From Clytia hemisphaerica (Eukaryota > Cnidaria > Hydrozoa > Leptothecata > Clytiidae), in contig CACVBU010001153.1 of assembly GCA_902728285.1 (NCBI GenBank), forward strand, positions 798,194 through 862,193: DNA of 64,000 nucleotides, read 5' to 3'. Positions 11,596-23,320 of this stretch are shown here, one piece after another. The notes under the pieces are model-generated. The model ran no database searches. It was given only the letters and a program-made list of their open reading frames with translations, and was not told the origin of the DNA. The translations under genes and the position numbers were made by a program. Positions within the stretch are counted from its first letter, which is position 1; the number at the start of each line of letters is the position of its first letter.

Positions 11596-12560
11596 AATAC
11601 ATGGCCCGAACATGGTCAGAACGAAATGTTCGGGCCGATTCAATAATACCGTAAGTTGGTCTAATCTCGACATCCGTCTTCTAATTTCGACACCCTTCTT
11701 TAGAGATAGGAATAATATGAAAGTCGAAATCGGTGATTGAAAAAAAGATTTATCCTCCCTTACCATAAGCAAATGAAATAATTTTGACCTTTTTTTAATT
11801 TTCAGCTCTAGAAAAGGGTGTCGAATTTAGAGGAGGGATGTCGACATTAGACCAAGTTACGGTACTTTTTTGTGGCCCGAGCATGGTCCGAACAGGCCCG
11901 AACATGTTCGGGCCACGACCCACGGCATGGCCCGAACATGTTCGGGCCTCTTGATTAATACTTTTTTTAAATGGCCCACGCGGGCCCGCGCAGTTTCGAA
12001 CCATGTTCGGGCCAGATTTTCGAAAACTTGCTACGATCGCGCGTGTAATTTCAGGACCCAATATTTATATTTTAAATTCCCTATTTTAGCAAACAAATTT
12101 AAAAATCTTCATCTTTATTCAAATATATATTGTTCAAATATAAAAGTTAATCATCTATTTTCCAATTAAGTTAGGAAAATTATTAAAAAGAATGATTTGA
12201 ATCTTACATAATATGGTCTTCTTTTTATTCTTTATCCCGTTCCCTTTTCTCGTGGTCTTCTCCTATTCGAAGCAGATTTTTTCTGGATCGTTTTTTGTAC
12301 TGTTATACAATAACTTTGTGAATCAAACTGGTATTTGGAACTTTGAATTTCTCTAATGTAAATATTTAACAATGGATGATGATAAACCAGGAAAGGTAAA
12401 TAAAATCCGTATCAATTGTAAATACATGGCCCGAACATGGTCCGAACAAAATGTTCGGGCCGATTCAATAATACTTTTTTGTAGCCCGAGCATGGTCCGA
12501 ACAGGCCCGAACATGTTCGGGCCATGCCGTGGGTCGTTTCGGGCCATGCCGTGGCGTGGG
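11596..12560. repeat. Cluster of GGCCCGAACATGTTCGGGCC palindromes
   Basis: The perfect 20-bp palindrome, or halves of it, occurs repeatedly at 11596-11635, 11873-12015 and 12425-12560. The core GAACATGTTC is itself palindromic. Two of the clusters are copies of each other through the segmental duplication. I cannot say whether the repeat is functional or a transposon end. Confidence 0.7.
11647..11864. mobile_element. TA-target MITE, copy 2
   Basis: This is the same family as 10921-11142, with ends TACCGTAAGTTGGTCTAAT and ACCAAGTTACGGTA. The duplicate segment near 12470 reads CAATAA-TA-CTTTTTTG, an exact empty site with one TA. Confidence 0.9.
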
Positions 12561-12904
12561 TTGTAAACACCGCTGTGACCGCCCGCGTCGTGCATGTATG
12601 TATCTTTTTAACAACCGCAAATCGCTGTGACAGTCAGTGGGGCGTAAACTTCTGAAGGCGCTTGAAAATTATACATCCGAGCCTCTTCCGCGAAAAATTC
12701 TACAACAAGAGAATCTTGTTGTGCGCCCGAAACTCAAAAACTGATACGGTGCCCTATTCATAAAAACAATCATATCACTCAACTTTGTTGTACCTATGTG
12801 GTTCCTAGTCCTTTTCTTTTAGACGAACAACGCAAACAACACATTCACAATCTGATCTCTTGTCTCTCAGGTTACCTGGTCGCTGGTGGCAGCAGCACTT
12901 CTAA

Positions 12905-13078
12905 TTATAGGACCCTGCCGACGCACCGGACTGTCCGGTGTATTTGTCCGGTGGTAAAAAGTATCCTTTCACTACACCGGACGCAATAAGTCCGGTGTCA
13001 GTCCGGTGTTGCATACATGGAATTTTGGACGCTGGACATTTATAAAACAAAAAATTAAAGGAATAGTGTATTGCTACA
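12905..13078 (+). repeat. TCCGGTG-rich repeat element, forward copy
   Basis: The element runs from AGGACCCTGCCGACGCACC to AAAGGAATAGTGTATTGCTA. The interior has six or more TCCGGTG/CACCGGA blocks in both orientations. The same ends recur in opposite orientation at 18556-18776, and homology stops at the same bases, so it is a discrete repeat family. It has no coding capacity. Confidence 0.7.
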
Positions 13079-13526
13079 GTTGAACTCGACAGCAAAGAAA
13101 CTTGCTCATGTTTTTCCCGCAAAAAGTAAAACTACCCGAGCTGACCCGAGTGAGTATTTCCCGTCAAGGGCGCGAGAAAACCGAACAAGATCCTAGTCTT
13201 GCTCAAAAAACGAGCTAGAAGAAAATGGCGACTGGAAAATTTTTATTGAGAAAAACTGCAATCTTTACGAGATCTTCATTGATCATTTTGTGGCTGAGCA
13301 GTGTTAATATTAACTGAAATAGGTCATATTATTATTGAACTATCATTATGGAAAGTTTCAATGTTTATTTTTCTATGATGCTGAAGATATAAGAAGATAT
13401 TTAATATCAAGGTTGAATTCTTTTGCTAACCAATTTATACAGAACTATCTCTTCTCTTGCTTCTTTCAGTTAAATAACAATGTAGTCAATTTTGAACACT
13501 CAAGAGGAGAAAGAGATTTCTATTTT

Positions 13527-13667
13527 CTCTCGAAAGTGTGCATATGGATCTGAGAAGTGAAATGAAACTCATCAACAAGACAAGAAAGACTTGTTCATCT
13601 CTCGAAAGTGTGCATATATGGATCTGAGAAGTGAATGAAACTCATCAAGACAAGAAAGCCTTGTTCA
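13527..13667 (+). repeat. 70-bp tandem duplication
   Basis: CTCTCGAAAGTGTGCATAT to CTTGTTCA occurs twice back to back (about 13529 and 13598), with one small indel. Confidence 0.8.
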
Positions 13668-13837
13668 AAGAAGATTTTCATGGTTTGTACTTCAAAATAT
13701 GGGACATTTTTGTTCATCCAATGACTTGAAAAATCAACTCAGGAGACTGTAGTCTACATAATTGGAGCTAAACCTTAGCTCAGGTTAATTCCAAGTCGAA
13801 TGAAGTACATCCCGCCACCGCACCGAGGCGGCTATGA

Positions 13838-16361
13838 AATAGTATATTTCGGCTGCCGGTTATTCTTTCCTTCGCCTATATATATCCTACCGTCAAGCCC
13901 CTTTCAGCGCAGTTCAGCTCAGTCTCAATTGATCACACTTCAATCGTTCATCATCTGAATAACGAACAACGACCACCATTTCAGCCATTTTGTCGCTATA
14001 TCTGCTACACGTGTCAACAACCAGCGTTGAATCCAACGGCTCGCCCAAACTTTACAATTCCATCAACAGTGCCAGTTTCTTCAGTAGGCGATGAAACCAA
14101 TATCCTGGTAACAGTATCCGAAAGCATCCAGCGAGCTGGCTTCGTCCATCCAAATAACGAACGAACTACAACCTCTTCACCCGCTACCGCCTCAAACGCC
14201 CTCACAGGAGCGATCAACAACAATAATGGTAGCCTCGCTACGAGTAAAAACGTCCATCAACTCTCACTGCCACCCCTCCTTTACTTTTCGGTATGAATCT
14301 TTGTATTGTTTTCTCTTTTCGTCTGGATTTAGATAGTCTTAAAAGGCTGGTAAAGTTATTGAGGCAAGTTTTATCAGTATTCACCTGAATATGTGGCACT
14401 TTAAATCCAATCTTTGACTTGATTTTTTGCTTCTTCTGCTGGCTTTTGTTGTTCCTTTTGCTTTTTGTTTTGAGGAGTCGTGTCTGTCTTGAATCAAGAT
14501 AATTTCTGGCACTAGAATTTCGTTCAAGGCTTAAAAGATTTTCCTGCATTCTGAGTGATTTGTGGCTGGAGTGACACTTGTCATCGTTTCTGGAGTTGTG
14601 ATTGTCGGTCGTTGTGCTGCTTCATTTAGCCTTTTGAGAGTTGGGGATAGGGGCCTGTTATCCAGTGTTATGGTTATGTACTTTTTATTCAGAATTGTTA
14701 TAAATTAACCGGTCAATGAGCTATGAAACGATTGTCAAGTTGTTTTGGGGTTTGATATGATGGGACAAGTTCTTTGAGAAAGATGTCAGATTTAATGATT
14801 GTTTTGATTTTGACACGTACGTGGTATATACAAGCCTGGTACGATTGAATATTTGTATCTGCTTTCTCAAAGTTGAAATGACAAATTGGTGTTGTTACTC
14901 GCGACTTGAAGAATAAGGGTAGTGATCCAGTTTTTGCTTTTCGTCTTTATAGCCTTTTCGTCTTTTGCTTTAATAAGATCAAATTAAATGCTTGTTATAG
15001 TGGATTTTTGACTGGATTGATGTGTCATTTTGCATGTGTTTTGATTTTTGAGATGTTGTCATAAACTTTTGCAGTTCCAAAATCACCCAAACATTTTCTG
15101 CAACTCTCCTTGTTTTATTATTGATTTAAACGACAGCAAGTCAAAAAGGAGGCCGTTCTCTAACTATCATTTCTTCCATTGTTCTGGGGACTGGTAGGTT
15201 TTTATTTAAAAAATTTTCATTGGCCTGAATTTATTATTCTTAACATTTAACTAATATCCTACATTTGAGGTAACAACATTTGACCTTTTTAAGCAAGGGT
15301 AGTACCAGCAATGCCAGACATTCAGGATAAATTTATTAATTCTTTGCTAATGTTTTGAAATTAATCATTTTATAGTGTTGTGTGAAATTTGATTGATCGA
15401 TATTCGTTGACTACTATCCGAAGTGTCTATCCTTTTGGGACAATAGGTTGAAACTTTATAATAAGGGATAAGAAGACAAGTTTGACTGGCAGGTTCACTG
15501 CTCCAATTTGCAGCCAAATGTTTTGTGACTAAATGCTAAAACAGGTTTTTTTGGAAATACTTGATAAGTCAAATTATTTTCGCTATAGGAGTTGACAGAG
15601 CAAAGGGCTTCACAAAATGACTTAGTCATCCAGTATCTTAAATGGAATCACAACCTAACTGTAATGGTATGGAGTACTTTGAAATTTTAGTGCTGTCCTT
15701 TCGAGACAAATACTTGCAGAATTTGTATTAAATGCTTGTGGCTCCTGAGTAGCTCAACAATGATTGTTGTTCCAACTTGATAGAGTCAGTGGCTAGACAA
15801 GGACAGTAATGAATTTCAATAGATTTCTCGAGCATGGATACTTTTGAATAATCAAAGGACCAAGTTCAAGTCATTTATGAAAATATTATAAGTTAATGGC
15901 TAACAGATGATATGTTTTGAACCGTTCGTAATCTCCAAGTTTAGTTTGCAGCGTACATTCACTACAAACCAAATCTTAATTAGGATGTCTTATTTCCGTT
16001 TCATGTCACATCTCTGCAAGAGACTTGAATCACATTGTACAGATCTCGAATCAACAGCTTAAATTCAGATCTTTTAAAGCTCTCTTAAAACTCAAATTTA
16101 GTTCTTCAATTTTCCACATGATTGTATTTAGTTTCCTAGCTGATTTTGTTAATGCTGATGCTTTTTGAATATTTTCTCTCTTTCTATTTTGTTGCCGTCA
16201 TATTTTCCGAATTTTTTTTTTTTAAATCTTTGTTTATAACTCTTCCTACTCCTTTTTTTTTTAATTTACAGACTACAATTTCTAAGACACATTTCTTCGT
16301 AGAGATTCCTTTTCACAATAATATATGGAAATTCATGGATGGCAAACTTATATCTTGAAGG
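13838..16361 (+). other. Candidate TATA-driven two-exon transcription unit
   Basis: A TATATATAT box at about 13878-13886 is followed about 30 bp later by CTCAGTCTC, an initiator-like site. After it comes a GC-richer stretch with one continuously open frame from about 13838 to a donor, TTTTCG then GTATGA, at 14291. A strong acceptor (long T tract, then TTTACAG) at about 16271 opens a second exon. That exon continues the frame as TTISKTHFFVEIPFHNN and stops at 16356-16358. Against a protein: the frame has no ATG upstream of the Thr/Ser/Asn-rich segment (candidate TTG at 14027), and it runs through the TATA box itself. It could be a non-coding RNA exon or a gene with a non-AUG start. Confidence 0.35.
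14292..16271. other. Intron-like AT-rich stretch
   Basis: There is no supported coding frame. The stretch is T-rich and G-containing and lies between the candidate donor at 14292 and the acceptor at 16271. Nothing else was recognised. Confidence 0.4.
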
Positions 16362-16692
16362 AAAGTCCATACCCTGCTCAAGCTCCTTCCTCTTGAACAC
16401 TGTTTAAATACCCTAAGTTTTTGCATGGGTGGAGCCTCCGCTGCCCTCTCCGCATGTGTGTCTGACTCGATGATACACATTATGGGTAGACGGTCTAGGG
16501 ATTGCTATCTTAGGTATCTCAAATCTCTGACCAAGATATTTCTAAGTTTAATTCTAACTTGGCCAAGGTAAAATTTTTACATCACTATTTGCAACCTACC
16601 TAATGTCATTATGTGTCTAGAATTTCCTCAGATTAATTTCTTTACCCTCCTTTTAATGTTATTCTTTGGATTTGGGTGACGTTGGGGTGTAG

Positions 16693-17005
16693 GGTTACTC
16701 CGTAACCGTTGCATGTCAGTAGTCAGTTACTTAGATTATTCCCCTAAGGTCAAGGATCCAGTTAGATCTGGATTAGGTTCGCACACTGTAGTCCCAACGG
16801 TGTTAAGGTTCGCCAGGGCAACCTCCCTGTTTATTTTTTAGCCTCCGTCTTATACGGGGCGTATAAGTCTCCGTCATCAAAACGGGGCTTATCAACCTCC
16901 GTCATCAAAACGGGGCTAGGCGACACCTGTCATCAAAACAGGCTAAGTAAGACCCCCGTCATATATAAATACGGGTTACACAGGACACCCGTCGTCAAAA
17001 CGGGT
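16693..17005 (+). ncRNA. Array of small hairpins with compensatory stem changes
   Basis: Six consecutive hairpins lie at 16843-16859, 16869-16887, 16897-16915, 16926-16942, 16955-16975 and 16987-17005. Four of the six share the loop CATCAAA or CGTCAAA, while their stems differ. The stem pairs are CTCCGT/ACGGGG (three times), CCTGT/ACAGG, CCCGT/ACGGG and ACCCGT/ACGGGT. Just upstream lie GGTTAC/GTAACC (16693-16707), ATCCAG/CTGGAT (16756-16773) and AGGTT/AACCT (16806-16824). Paired changes in the stems with a constant loop are what a structured RNA, or a single-stranded DNA hairpin array, would show. I do not recognise the family. The local GC is higher than the flanks. Confidence 0.55.
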
Positions 17006-17009
17006 TAGG

Positions 17010-18555
17010 CTCTCAGTTATATATATATATCTTGATGCATCCCCAATGTCATCCCAAGTTCTATTATACATTTTCGGCATTCTTGTTTACGTTTCGAAAT
17101 ATACCGTTTCCATTACTGCACACTTATGTCTCTATTCTATTTCCTCTGTTGCTCATATCCTTTGGTACCTAGATCAGTGTATTTCGACCACTTTCAAAAA
17201 CTTCTCATCTTGCCTCCTTAGTCTGCCTTTTTTGTGTTTTTATTCCTAGGGCCTTATACTTTAATTGCATCTGAGACGTGGGAATTAACTTCAGAATACT
17301 TCGATATAATCATGGAACATGGAACGTGGATATTATTTTCTCGATAAAAGCACTGTATCATGAGATTTTGCACGAACCAAATAAAATGAAGTGAAAAGTA
17401 ACTCTACGATGAACGAAAGACTCTGGTTCTGAGCATCATATTGTACTGATTTGGAATTTTATGAAATAATGTTGAGGAAGTAGCAGTAGGACACATTGAT
17501 TTGATTAAATTTAAAATCCTGTGACTATCATTGAAAATTAAGATCAAACCATCGATCAAGGGACTTTGTCTTCTTGTGCTTCTGGCATGGTTCGACTCTG
17601 AAGCTACATATCTCTGCACCCTTTTTGAAAATCCTCGTACATGCTATGATTTGGGAACAGTTGAACGTATTTTTCATGTACCAGTTTGTTTCGTGATGGA
17701 TGGACATAGCTGCATTTTTTACAGTGGTATGGATATGCTGCTGTAAGAAGAACTGTTTACATTTTATTTATGTAGTTAACTTGAGTGAATGTGAAATATT
17801 GTGACTGATGTTGTATGAAGTGACTATAAATACATATACTCAATGATAAAATTTTAAGATATTAAAAACATCTTCTGCTAAAAAAAGGAAGTATTTTATA
17901 TTCATATTCACCAACAGTTTTCCCTATGAAGTGCTACTGTGTGAAAAATTCTGAGGGTGCTTTAATTGAGAATTTTTTTTTGAATGGAAAGAAATATTTT
18001 GGAAGGCAATTTCAAAGAGGAGGTCATATTATTATTCAAATACTTTTGCATCACTCTTGATAAAAGTGAAGCCATAAAAGAATTTGTAAATACTTTAAAT
18101 AGTTTTCAAAATCCAAATGTATATACAGGAATTTTGTAATGTGATGTTATTTTTTTCAAAAAATGTTTTATGCTTTATTTACTATTTGTTATTTTCTTCA
18201 TCTGCTCTTGATAAAACACAAAGAACACAGGAAAACAAAAAAGAACTGTTTATATCTTCTCATCTCACAATCTCTTTGTGTATAGAAAAACTCTTGTGTA
18301 GTATTTACATTTGTGAATCAATTTTGGCATAGCAAAACAGAAAATTTCCTTCATATAAGTATGATACAAGACAGAAGAAATTACACGAAAGATTTTTCAT
18401 TCCCCTCCCAACTTTTTTATGTTGCAAAGTATTTTTCGGTTTGTTTAGATTACGAAAACGAAAGTGAAAATCCCGTTCGACCAATCAAATTGTAAACTTT
18501 TATCGCGCTCGACCAATCAAATTCCAGACACGTGACCATAATATTTTGATTTGCG
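17010..18555. other. Gene-poor AT-rich stretch
   Basis: It contains short open frames only (for example 17046-17249, hydrophobic, with an ATG), with no splice support or recognisable domain. There is a TATATATATATA run at about 17020. Confidence 0.35.
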
Positions 18556-18776
18556 TAGCAATACACTATTCCTTTAAGAAGCACCAGACACGGACTGGTC
18601 ATGTCCCGTGTTTTGATTGTCCGGTGGAAAAAAATGTCCTTCTCCGACACCGGACATTCGACTTCCTTAAGTCCGGTGTAGAGATTGTCCGGTGGAAAAA
18701 AAATTATCATTTTTACACCAGACTTTTGCGTGTCCGGTGTTCGTTAAGTCCGGTGCGTCGGCAGGGTCCTCTAATT
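18556..18776 (-). repeat. TCCGGTG-rich repeat element, inverted copy
   Basis: This is the reverse-complement relative of 12905-13078. It begins TAGCAATACACTATTCCTTT and ends GGTGCGTCGGCAGGGTCCT. It carries more internal TCCGGTG/CACCGGA blocks than the forward copy. The two copies form an inverted pair about 5.5 kb apart. Confidence 0.7.
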
Positions 18777-19499
18777 ATGCGATTTTTGCTTTTTTATGTG
18801 GTGTAAGTTTGACTTTGAATAGACAGTTACATCAATATGCCTTCTTACCTGTCTTTAAAAATATAAATAAAAGTAATCACGGAAAAGGACGCAAAAAAAA
18901 AAGACATAAGTGTGAGAACAGAGTAATCAAACTCGTTAGAAAAAGTACCATTAGAAGTCATAAAAAATCAACCTGAATAAATGCAATCGAAATTCCAGAG
19001 AACTTCATAATTCCCCAAACAACATTACATTACTATGTCAAACTCCCATCACATAAATTTTACAATTACGTCAGAGTAGACTACGCTCGCCACCGAAGAG
19101 GTTTATTTGGAAAGGGTAATTATATTTTATTGTTCGCTTCTTTTTTAAAGATTTGCCAAGTTGGAAAAGTATGAATTTCTTTGTACATATTTTACCTACC
19201 CCAAATATTTGGGACGCTGAGTTTTAAACGAATGGTCAAGTTGAAACGAACGATAAATGTATCAAGGTTTGTTTTATTTACCCCCTGGTGACTTAACAAA
19301 AGAGACTTAACTCGATGTTACAATCCAATTATTGAAAGTTTGTCTCGGCCTTTTTATAATGAGACATACGTTCTCTGATTACGCAATTTTTGCGAAGCGA
19401 ATATACATGAGCGAAGCAGTTTTGCTATAGTGTGCATGTACCTTTAAATTCTATATACCCAGGGGAGCGCAAGACGAAAACGAAAATTCAGTTCCCATC

Positions 19500-19850
19500 T
19501 GTTAAATGTGGGTTGAGTATTCAGATTCCGGTTGTTTTCGTCCAGGTAAGAGGCGTTACAATATCGGTTTGGTAGATTGTATTTAGGATGGCTTCGTCGA
19601 GAAAAAGAACCACTCTACGGCGGCGAAAATTTCCGAGTCAGGGAAACTTCCATAAAAGACATTCCGTCGTTCCCGTACATTTTTAGCTTCTTTACTCCCG
19701 CTCCATATCAGAAAGCTGATTGGTTCGGAAACCCAGAGCGCGGTCTAAGCGCGCCCCATATCAGAAAGCTGATTGGTTCGGAAAACCAGCGCGCGGTCGA
19801 AGCGTTCAAAAAACTCAAACTCTCTCTCTGCTCTCGTGGTGCCCCCTTTT
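19500..19850. promoter_or_regulatory. Promoter-like segment with duplicated CCAAT (NF-Y) box
   Basis: A 52-bp tandem duplication (about 19700-19751 and 19752-19803) carries CCATATCAGAAAGCTGATTG. Its reverse strand holds CCAATCAGC, a full NF-Y site, in each copy. GC rises here and CpG is frequent. A short ATG frame (MASSRKRTTLRRRK, 32 codons, about 19588) lies just upstream on the + strand. I cannot tell which strand is transcribed. Confidence 0.45.
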
Positions 19851-19852
19851 AA

Positions 19853-21440
19853 GAAGTCGCTGCATTGACTCGAGCATTGAAAAAACAGACACTTTCGAAC
19901 CTTCGAATCTTTCCAATTTCGAATGTTTACTTTTTTGTGAGAAATAAAAATGAAACGTTGAATGTTTTGAAAAAGTTGAAGAGGTGTAAGATGTTGGTTG
20001 AAAAGAAGAAGCTGAAACTGTAGCAAAGAGAAAGAACAGAGGAAAGAAGATGGGAATTTTTATTGTTTCATTGACAAGACAGACTCAACAGAGTCATTTC
20101 TAGAAAAGGAAAGCTGAAAAATGACCTGCATACGTGGTGAAAAAACCTTTTTTGCAAAGCAGCGAATATAACTATAAGAGAGTGAGCAAGAACATGATGA
20201 ACTTGGCCTTTTTGCATGCTTTGAAATGAGTCGAACATATTCAAGTTATGGATAATCTTGAAGAATTTATCCCTCCTCTTATTCAGTGGAAAAGAGAACT
20301 GATTGTTTGTCGTTGTTCTTGAAATCTTGACTTGGCTGCTCGAAAATATGTGGGTTCTGGTTGCTTGCTGTTATAAATATGCATTTGAATTTGATGGCCA
20401 GGATAAAGTAACTATTGAGGAAACATATGATTGTAAAAAGGATTTTAGAAATTGCTGGAAACGAAAATGACTTGTAAAATATCGAAATGTGTCCATGAAC
20501 AAATCTTGACAGTTATCATCAAAACATGATATTATGGATATTTATGATGTACTTTTAACTGTTTTAAATTTCTGTGCTACAGCTGATAAAATTATTCTAA
20601 TGTGAAGAGTTTGCTCCTAAATCAATGGTAAGACTGTCAAACATTTGTCTCCAGCAGATTTAAGATTAAAAACCCTATAGGGCTTCCCCACTTTAGAAAA
20701 TACAGCCATTTTAAAAATGTTGAGGTTTTTTGCTCGATTGTTGAATCAAACCCTGGTCGAAGGAATTGTAGGAATCTTCTTAAATTTTAGTTCTTTTTCT
20801 CTGGTTTTTCTTTATATTTATCTTTAGGATTTTATACCACTAATAGTTTTATTATAATTATAGAACCTAAACTTTTAAATTTTTGTGTATAAATAATGAT
20901 ATAACTTGATACAATATTTCTAACTCGTAACTGGGTATGGTTATTAAAGATTAAATTCCTCAGTACAGTATTTCACATCCCTGTCTCAATAGACCGACTG
21001 GTGTTTAAACCGGATAGTGCTTGACCCGGAGGATTCTTTTGTTTTGATTGGGTTTTGGTTGTATGCAAGGGACTCTAAAACAAAGACTAGATTTGATATC
21101 AACATGTAAAAATCTTCGAAACCATGAATACTATCATCGAGTCACCAATCATTTACTGAGGAAAGTCTGTCTACCCTGGAATTCTAACAAATAAAAAACT
21201 ATTTATGGCTGGGGGGATTCGAATGTTTGTTTTTATTGAAACATTCGAAATTCGAAAGATTCGAAAGTTCGATTTTCGAACACGAGGAATTTAAAACCGG
21301 AAGTAAAATGAGTCAAAATAAAAACCAAATTGAGAATAATTGGCCCAGAGCTTTAGCTATCTGGGCCTTACACTAGCATTCTGCCCGGCGTCAGTGTGTA
21401 ACAATTTACTAGGCGATACGCGTTTTATTTTCTTTGCGAA
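19853..21440. other. Gene-poor stretch
   Basis: There is no supported gene. TTCGAA-rich clusters lie at 19880-19925 and 21225-21285. AGTGCTTGACCCGGAGGA at about 21016 recurs on the opposite strand in the insertion at 48265-48533. Confidence 0.35.
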
Positions 21441-21448
21441 GCATACAG

Positions 21449-21646
21449 GCTAGAAAAATTCTCCTTAATATTTTTGCGTCTGTTTAGTTATCTCCCTTAT
21501 ATGACGGGTATGGCTCCGAATGAGCGAAGCGAAGTTCTCTGGTTAGGTTAGAAAAATTCTCCTTAATATTTTTGCGTCTGTTTATTTACCTCCCTTATAT
21601 GACGGGTATGGTTTCGAATGAGCGAAGCGAAATTCTCTTGTCCCGC
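21449..21646 (+). repeat. ~99-bp tandem duplication with GAGCGAAGCGAA
   Basis: Two adjacent copies start at about 21451 and 21549, each reading TAGAAAAATTCTCCTTAATA through ATGAGCGAAGCGAA. Few substitutions separate them. Confidence 0.85.
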
Positions 21647-21649
21647 TCA

Positions 21650-23320
21650 GTTCTTTTTGATCTGACTTCTGGACTGAAAAAGACCGAAAAGTTTCTTCCA
21701 CATATCCTATCCTAATTGATCTGACTTCTGGACATCAAAGATATTTACTTTACAAAGTCTCACAATCTTGCTGGACATAAAAGATATTTACATTAAAAAG
21801 TCTCCGGACTTTACCATCACATCTGACATCAAAGATATTAAAATCAGGTAATTTTTGTCATCATTATTTAGACCATGTGTTTGCATCATTTCCAGCCCCA
21901 AAGCAAAATGTGATCCTCCATATGATTTTTAATACATAGAAATCTTTCCGGCAAGCATCAAAAAATGATTCGCTACATTATTGCACGCAGGCAGCACTTG
22001 AGTATTATTGTCCGCTTATTTACGGATTTCTTCCCGCAAGATAACGGTTGATAAAATCTAGCGCATATTTTTTTTTGTTGTGCTTAGCGGGAAGTTTGTC
22101 GGCAATCAGTCTGCCAGGTTTTTACGGCACGGAAGGGTGTACAAAGTCAGCAAATTGCTTCATGGAAATTTGTCGGCTATGAGCAGTGGTCAAAATAAGC
22201 TTTTTTCTCCTGGTCGGTTGTTTAGTGGATCACTCGCGTTGAAGTGTCACCCGAAGGGCGAATCATGGTTCGCCCTGAGGACCAAATAATTTTTTTCACC
22301 GAATTTTTTGCCGAATTTGTCAAAATTGGTTCTCTTGAAAGAGCAAAAAGATAAAGTAAGAGAATCAAAATGTTAATTTTTGAAAAATATGTTGAAATCT
22401 AAGTTTACTACATTATTTTCAAGAATTATACCTCGAAAATATTTAAAGTAGTTTGCTCAAATGCAAGAATAGAGGAAATTCTGGATAGAAATAAATATGG
22501 AAACTCAAGGTAACCGAATCACCATTAAGCGAACAGTATATTGGTCGGTTATTTTCTCAAAATCCAAAATTTTTGGGTCGGTGATTTTTTATTTCTGGTC
22601 GGGTCGGTTTTAACCGATAACCGACCACTATTTCGATCACTGTATGAGTCCGCAATGCTTTTTTGGAAGCGGTTTGTTTGTATAATTTACGGTGCGTGAT
22701 CCAACGATTCACAATGCACGATCCGCGATCGATGCATAATTTCATTGGGTTGGTTTATTCGGGGAAACTTTTTTTTTAAGAAAAAGCAAAACTGACAAGA
22801 TATTCAAAGCCCGTGCGAAAATGTTTGTTTTGATTTCTAAATGATTGTTGAGGCTAGAATTAATACACCGGCAAACTCCGTAAATTTGGCACTTGATTGC
22901 CGGCAAAATCGACACTGGATAATTGCTGGCTTGAATTTAGTGTCTTTGTTTTGACATCGCTTGGAGGGTCACAAATATAATATGAATATGTTGCGGGTGG
23001 TCGGTCGGTCAGCACTGAAAAACATTAAAAAAATTTGCTCTGAACATGGGTTTCTCCAGGACAACAAGAATCATTGAGTGCACAATCTGCAGTACGATTC
23101 AAATTGTGCGGTCAGTCGGCGGTCGGCACTGAAAAACGCCAGAAAAATGGGCTCTGTACGAGTACAATTCAAATTGTTAGATTTAATAAAATTTTTCTTT
23201 GTTTTCTTTTTCAGACTGTATAATCCATTGATAAAGAGATTGGCTGAAGAAATTCAAGTTTATTGGATATTGGCTGAAGCATTTCTACTCGATTGTACCA
23301 CCATATTCTAGGTAATATTT
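21650..23320. other. Gene-poor stretch with small local duplications
   Basis: GATCTGACTTCTGGAC and AAAGATATTTAC motifs repeat at 21656-21840. TCGGTCGGTCAGCACTGAAA-type sequence is duplicated at about 23000 and 23105. GGTCGGTTATT / AACCGATAACCGACC blocks lie at 22540-22640. No gene is supported. Confidence 0.4.

Larger units (their letters stand above)
10896..12560. repeat. Direct segmental duplication, left copy interrupted by three insertions
   Basis: Sequence from about 10896 (TTGTTCAAATATAAAAGTTA) matches about 12130 onward. The shared stretch includes CTCGTGGTCTTCTCC, AACAATGGATGATGATAAAC and the GGCCCGAACATG-type palindromes. The right copy lacks the three elements at 10921-11142, 11195-11376 and 11647-11864. 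It therefore shows the uninterrupted target sequence for each. Confidence 0.85.

Noticed and set aside
17531..17746. 71-aa frame that looks like a secreted Cys-containing peptide
   Set aside because: The apparent start is TTG preceded by a stop and there is no ATG before the hydrophobic segment. No acceptor was convincing.
22080..22289. 69-aa open frame
   Set aside because: It starts at a non-ATG codon, with no homology or splice context.
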